Below, in pieces: positions 5,330 through 6,080 of a stretch of DNA of 6,080 nucleotides. Location of the stretch: the NCBI GenBank assembly GCA_002437585.1, contig DJQM01000052.1, forward strand, positions 22,663 through 28,742. The letters run 5' to 3'. The translations under genes were made by a program, and so were the position numbers. Source of the stretch: Clostridiales bacterium UBA6386. Lineage in GTDB: Bacteria; Bacillota; Clostridia; Oscillospirales; Oscillospiraceae. The first letter of the stretch is position 1. The number at the start of each line of letters is the position of its first letter. The notes under the pieces were generated by a model, which had not been told where the DNA came from, made no database searches, and saw nothing but the letters and a program-made list of their open reading frames with translations.

Positions 5330-6080
5330 ATGGACAATTACATCGGACCTGCGGGTCTGTATGACCCCAAGTACGAACACGACAACTGCGGCATCGGCGC
5401 GGTGGTGGATATCCAGGGTCGGAAAAGCCACAAGACCATGGACGACGCGTTGCAGATCGTGGAGCATCTGGAGCACCGGGCGGGCAAGGATGCCGAGGGC
5501 AAAACCGGCGACGGCGTAGGCATCCTGGTGCAGATCGGCCACAAATTCTTCCTGAAGATCGCCGCGCGGCTGGGGATTACCCTGGGCGGCGAGCGGGAGT
5601 ACGGCGTGGGCATGTTCTTCTTCCCCCAGGAGGAGCTGCCCCGGAACCAGGCCAAGAAGCTCTTTGAGATTATCTGCAAGAAGGAGGGTCTGCCCTTCCT
5701 GGGCTGGCGGCAGGTGCCTGTGTGCCCGGAGGTGCTGGGTCACAAGGCCAGAAGCTGTATGCCCAGCATCTGGCAGGCCTTTGTGGGAAAGCCGCCCCGG
5801 ATGAACAAGGGTATTGACTTTGACCGGCGGCTGTATGTGGCGCGCCGGGTCTTCGAGCAGTCCAGCCAGGGCACCTATGTGTGCAGCCTGTCCAGCCGGA
5901 CGATTGTCTACAAGGGCATGTTCCTGGTGAAGGAGCTGCGGCTATTTTATCCGGACTTGCAGGACGAGGACTACGAAACCGCCATCGGCATGGTACACAG
6001 CCGATTCTCCACCAACACCGCCCCCAGCTGGAACCGGGCTCACCCCAACCGCTACATTCTCCACAACGGCGAGATCAACA
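5330..6080 (+). CDS. gltB: Glutamate synthase large subunit, N-terminal glutaminase domain (3' end cut by the window edge)
   Basis: Two hundred and fifty complete codons are open from ATG 5330 to the window end; the full protein in this family is about 1,500 residues. The visible part is the class-II glutamine amidotransferase domain. YDPKYEHDNCGIGAVVDI contains Cys20, the expected nucleophile exposed after removal of a 19-residue propeptide. EHLEHRAGKDAEGKTGDG (about 45-62) and MVHSRFSTNTAPSW with HNGEIN at the very end are further active-site signatures. The enzyme takes the amide nitrogen of glutamine and makes glutamate from 2-oxoglutarate in the cytoplasm, forming the GS-GOGAT ammonia assimilation cycle. 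GAGG (5318-5321) at 8 bases fixes the start. Its own promoter and an attenuator-like leader suggest nitrogen control. The small subunit, if encoded separately, would lie beyond the window. Confidence 0.96.
   Translation, partial: MDNYIGPAGLYDPKYEHDNCGIGAVVDIQGRKSHKTMDDALQIVEHLEHRAGKDAEGKTGDGVGILVQIGHKFFLKIAARLGITLGGEREYGVGMFFFPQEELPRNQAKKLFEIICKKEGLPFLGWRQVPVCPEVLGHKARSCMPSIWQAFVGKPPRMNKGIDFDRRLYVARRVFEQSSQGTYVCSLSSRTIVYKGMFLVKELRLFYPDLQDEDYETAIGMVHSRFSTNTAPSWNRAHPNRYILHNGEIN

Noticed and set aside
5121..5519. Plus-strand open frame of 132 codons over the gltB leader
   Set aside because: It overlaps the gltB promoter, the attenuator and the first 190 bases of gltB in another frame, with no homology signals.
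1..6080. CRISPR array, tRNA/rRNA genes, insertion sequences or prophage genes
   Set aside because: No regularly spaced repeats, cloverleaf-type structures, transposase motifs or terminal repeats with target duplications were seen on either strand.

Overview
The window is an ordinary-looking chromosomal segment of moderately high GC. It most resembles a gut Clostridia genome of the Oscillospiraceae/Ruminococcaceae type. That is an inference from the AGGAGG-like ribosome sites, the GC-rich intrinsic terminators, the CdaR-type regulator, the clostridial style of ECF sigma factor with a downstream membrane protein, and the 'HRAGKDAEGKTGDG' variant of glutamate synthase. No taxonomic marker gene is present. 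Seven protein genes are supported: three on the minus strand on the left and four on the plus strand on the right. Those at both window edges are cut off.

Left part (1-2616, minus strand, read right to left). A ten-TM DMT-superfamily transporter of the YdcZ/DUF606 tandem type (2616-1738) ends at a strong intrinsic terminator. A TspO/MBR membrane protein (1631-1158) follows. A CdaR/PucR-type sugar-diacid regulator (1061 to beyond position 1) has its own near-consensus promoter. A 12-of-13 bp inverted repeat covers the tspO stop codon and abuts the -35 box of the regulator promoter. These three look like separate transcription units rather than one operon.

Middle (2714-4105, plus strand). An ECF-type sigma-70 family factor is translationally coupled, by a GTGA overlap, to a single-pass membrane protein that is probably its anti-sigma factor or sensor. 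An intrinsic terminator ends the pair. The start of the sigma gene is ambiguous: the best Shine-Dalgarno sequence has no standard in-frame start codon behind it.

Right part (4106-6080, plus strand). A 208-base gap holds a second terminator-like palindrome and a promoter overlapped by palindromes. A TauE/SafE-family anion exporter (4314-5090) comes next. The large subunit of glutamate synthase (5330 to beyond the window end) follows behind a strong extended -10 promoter and a roughly 120-base leader.

That leader is the most interesting element. A 5'-end hairpin with hexaloop AAAGGC is mutually exclusive with a 13-bp intrinsic terminator. The arrangement fits nitrogen-responsive transcription antitermination of the ANTAR (NitR-like) type. 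I see no entirely new multi-gene system in this window.
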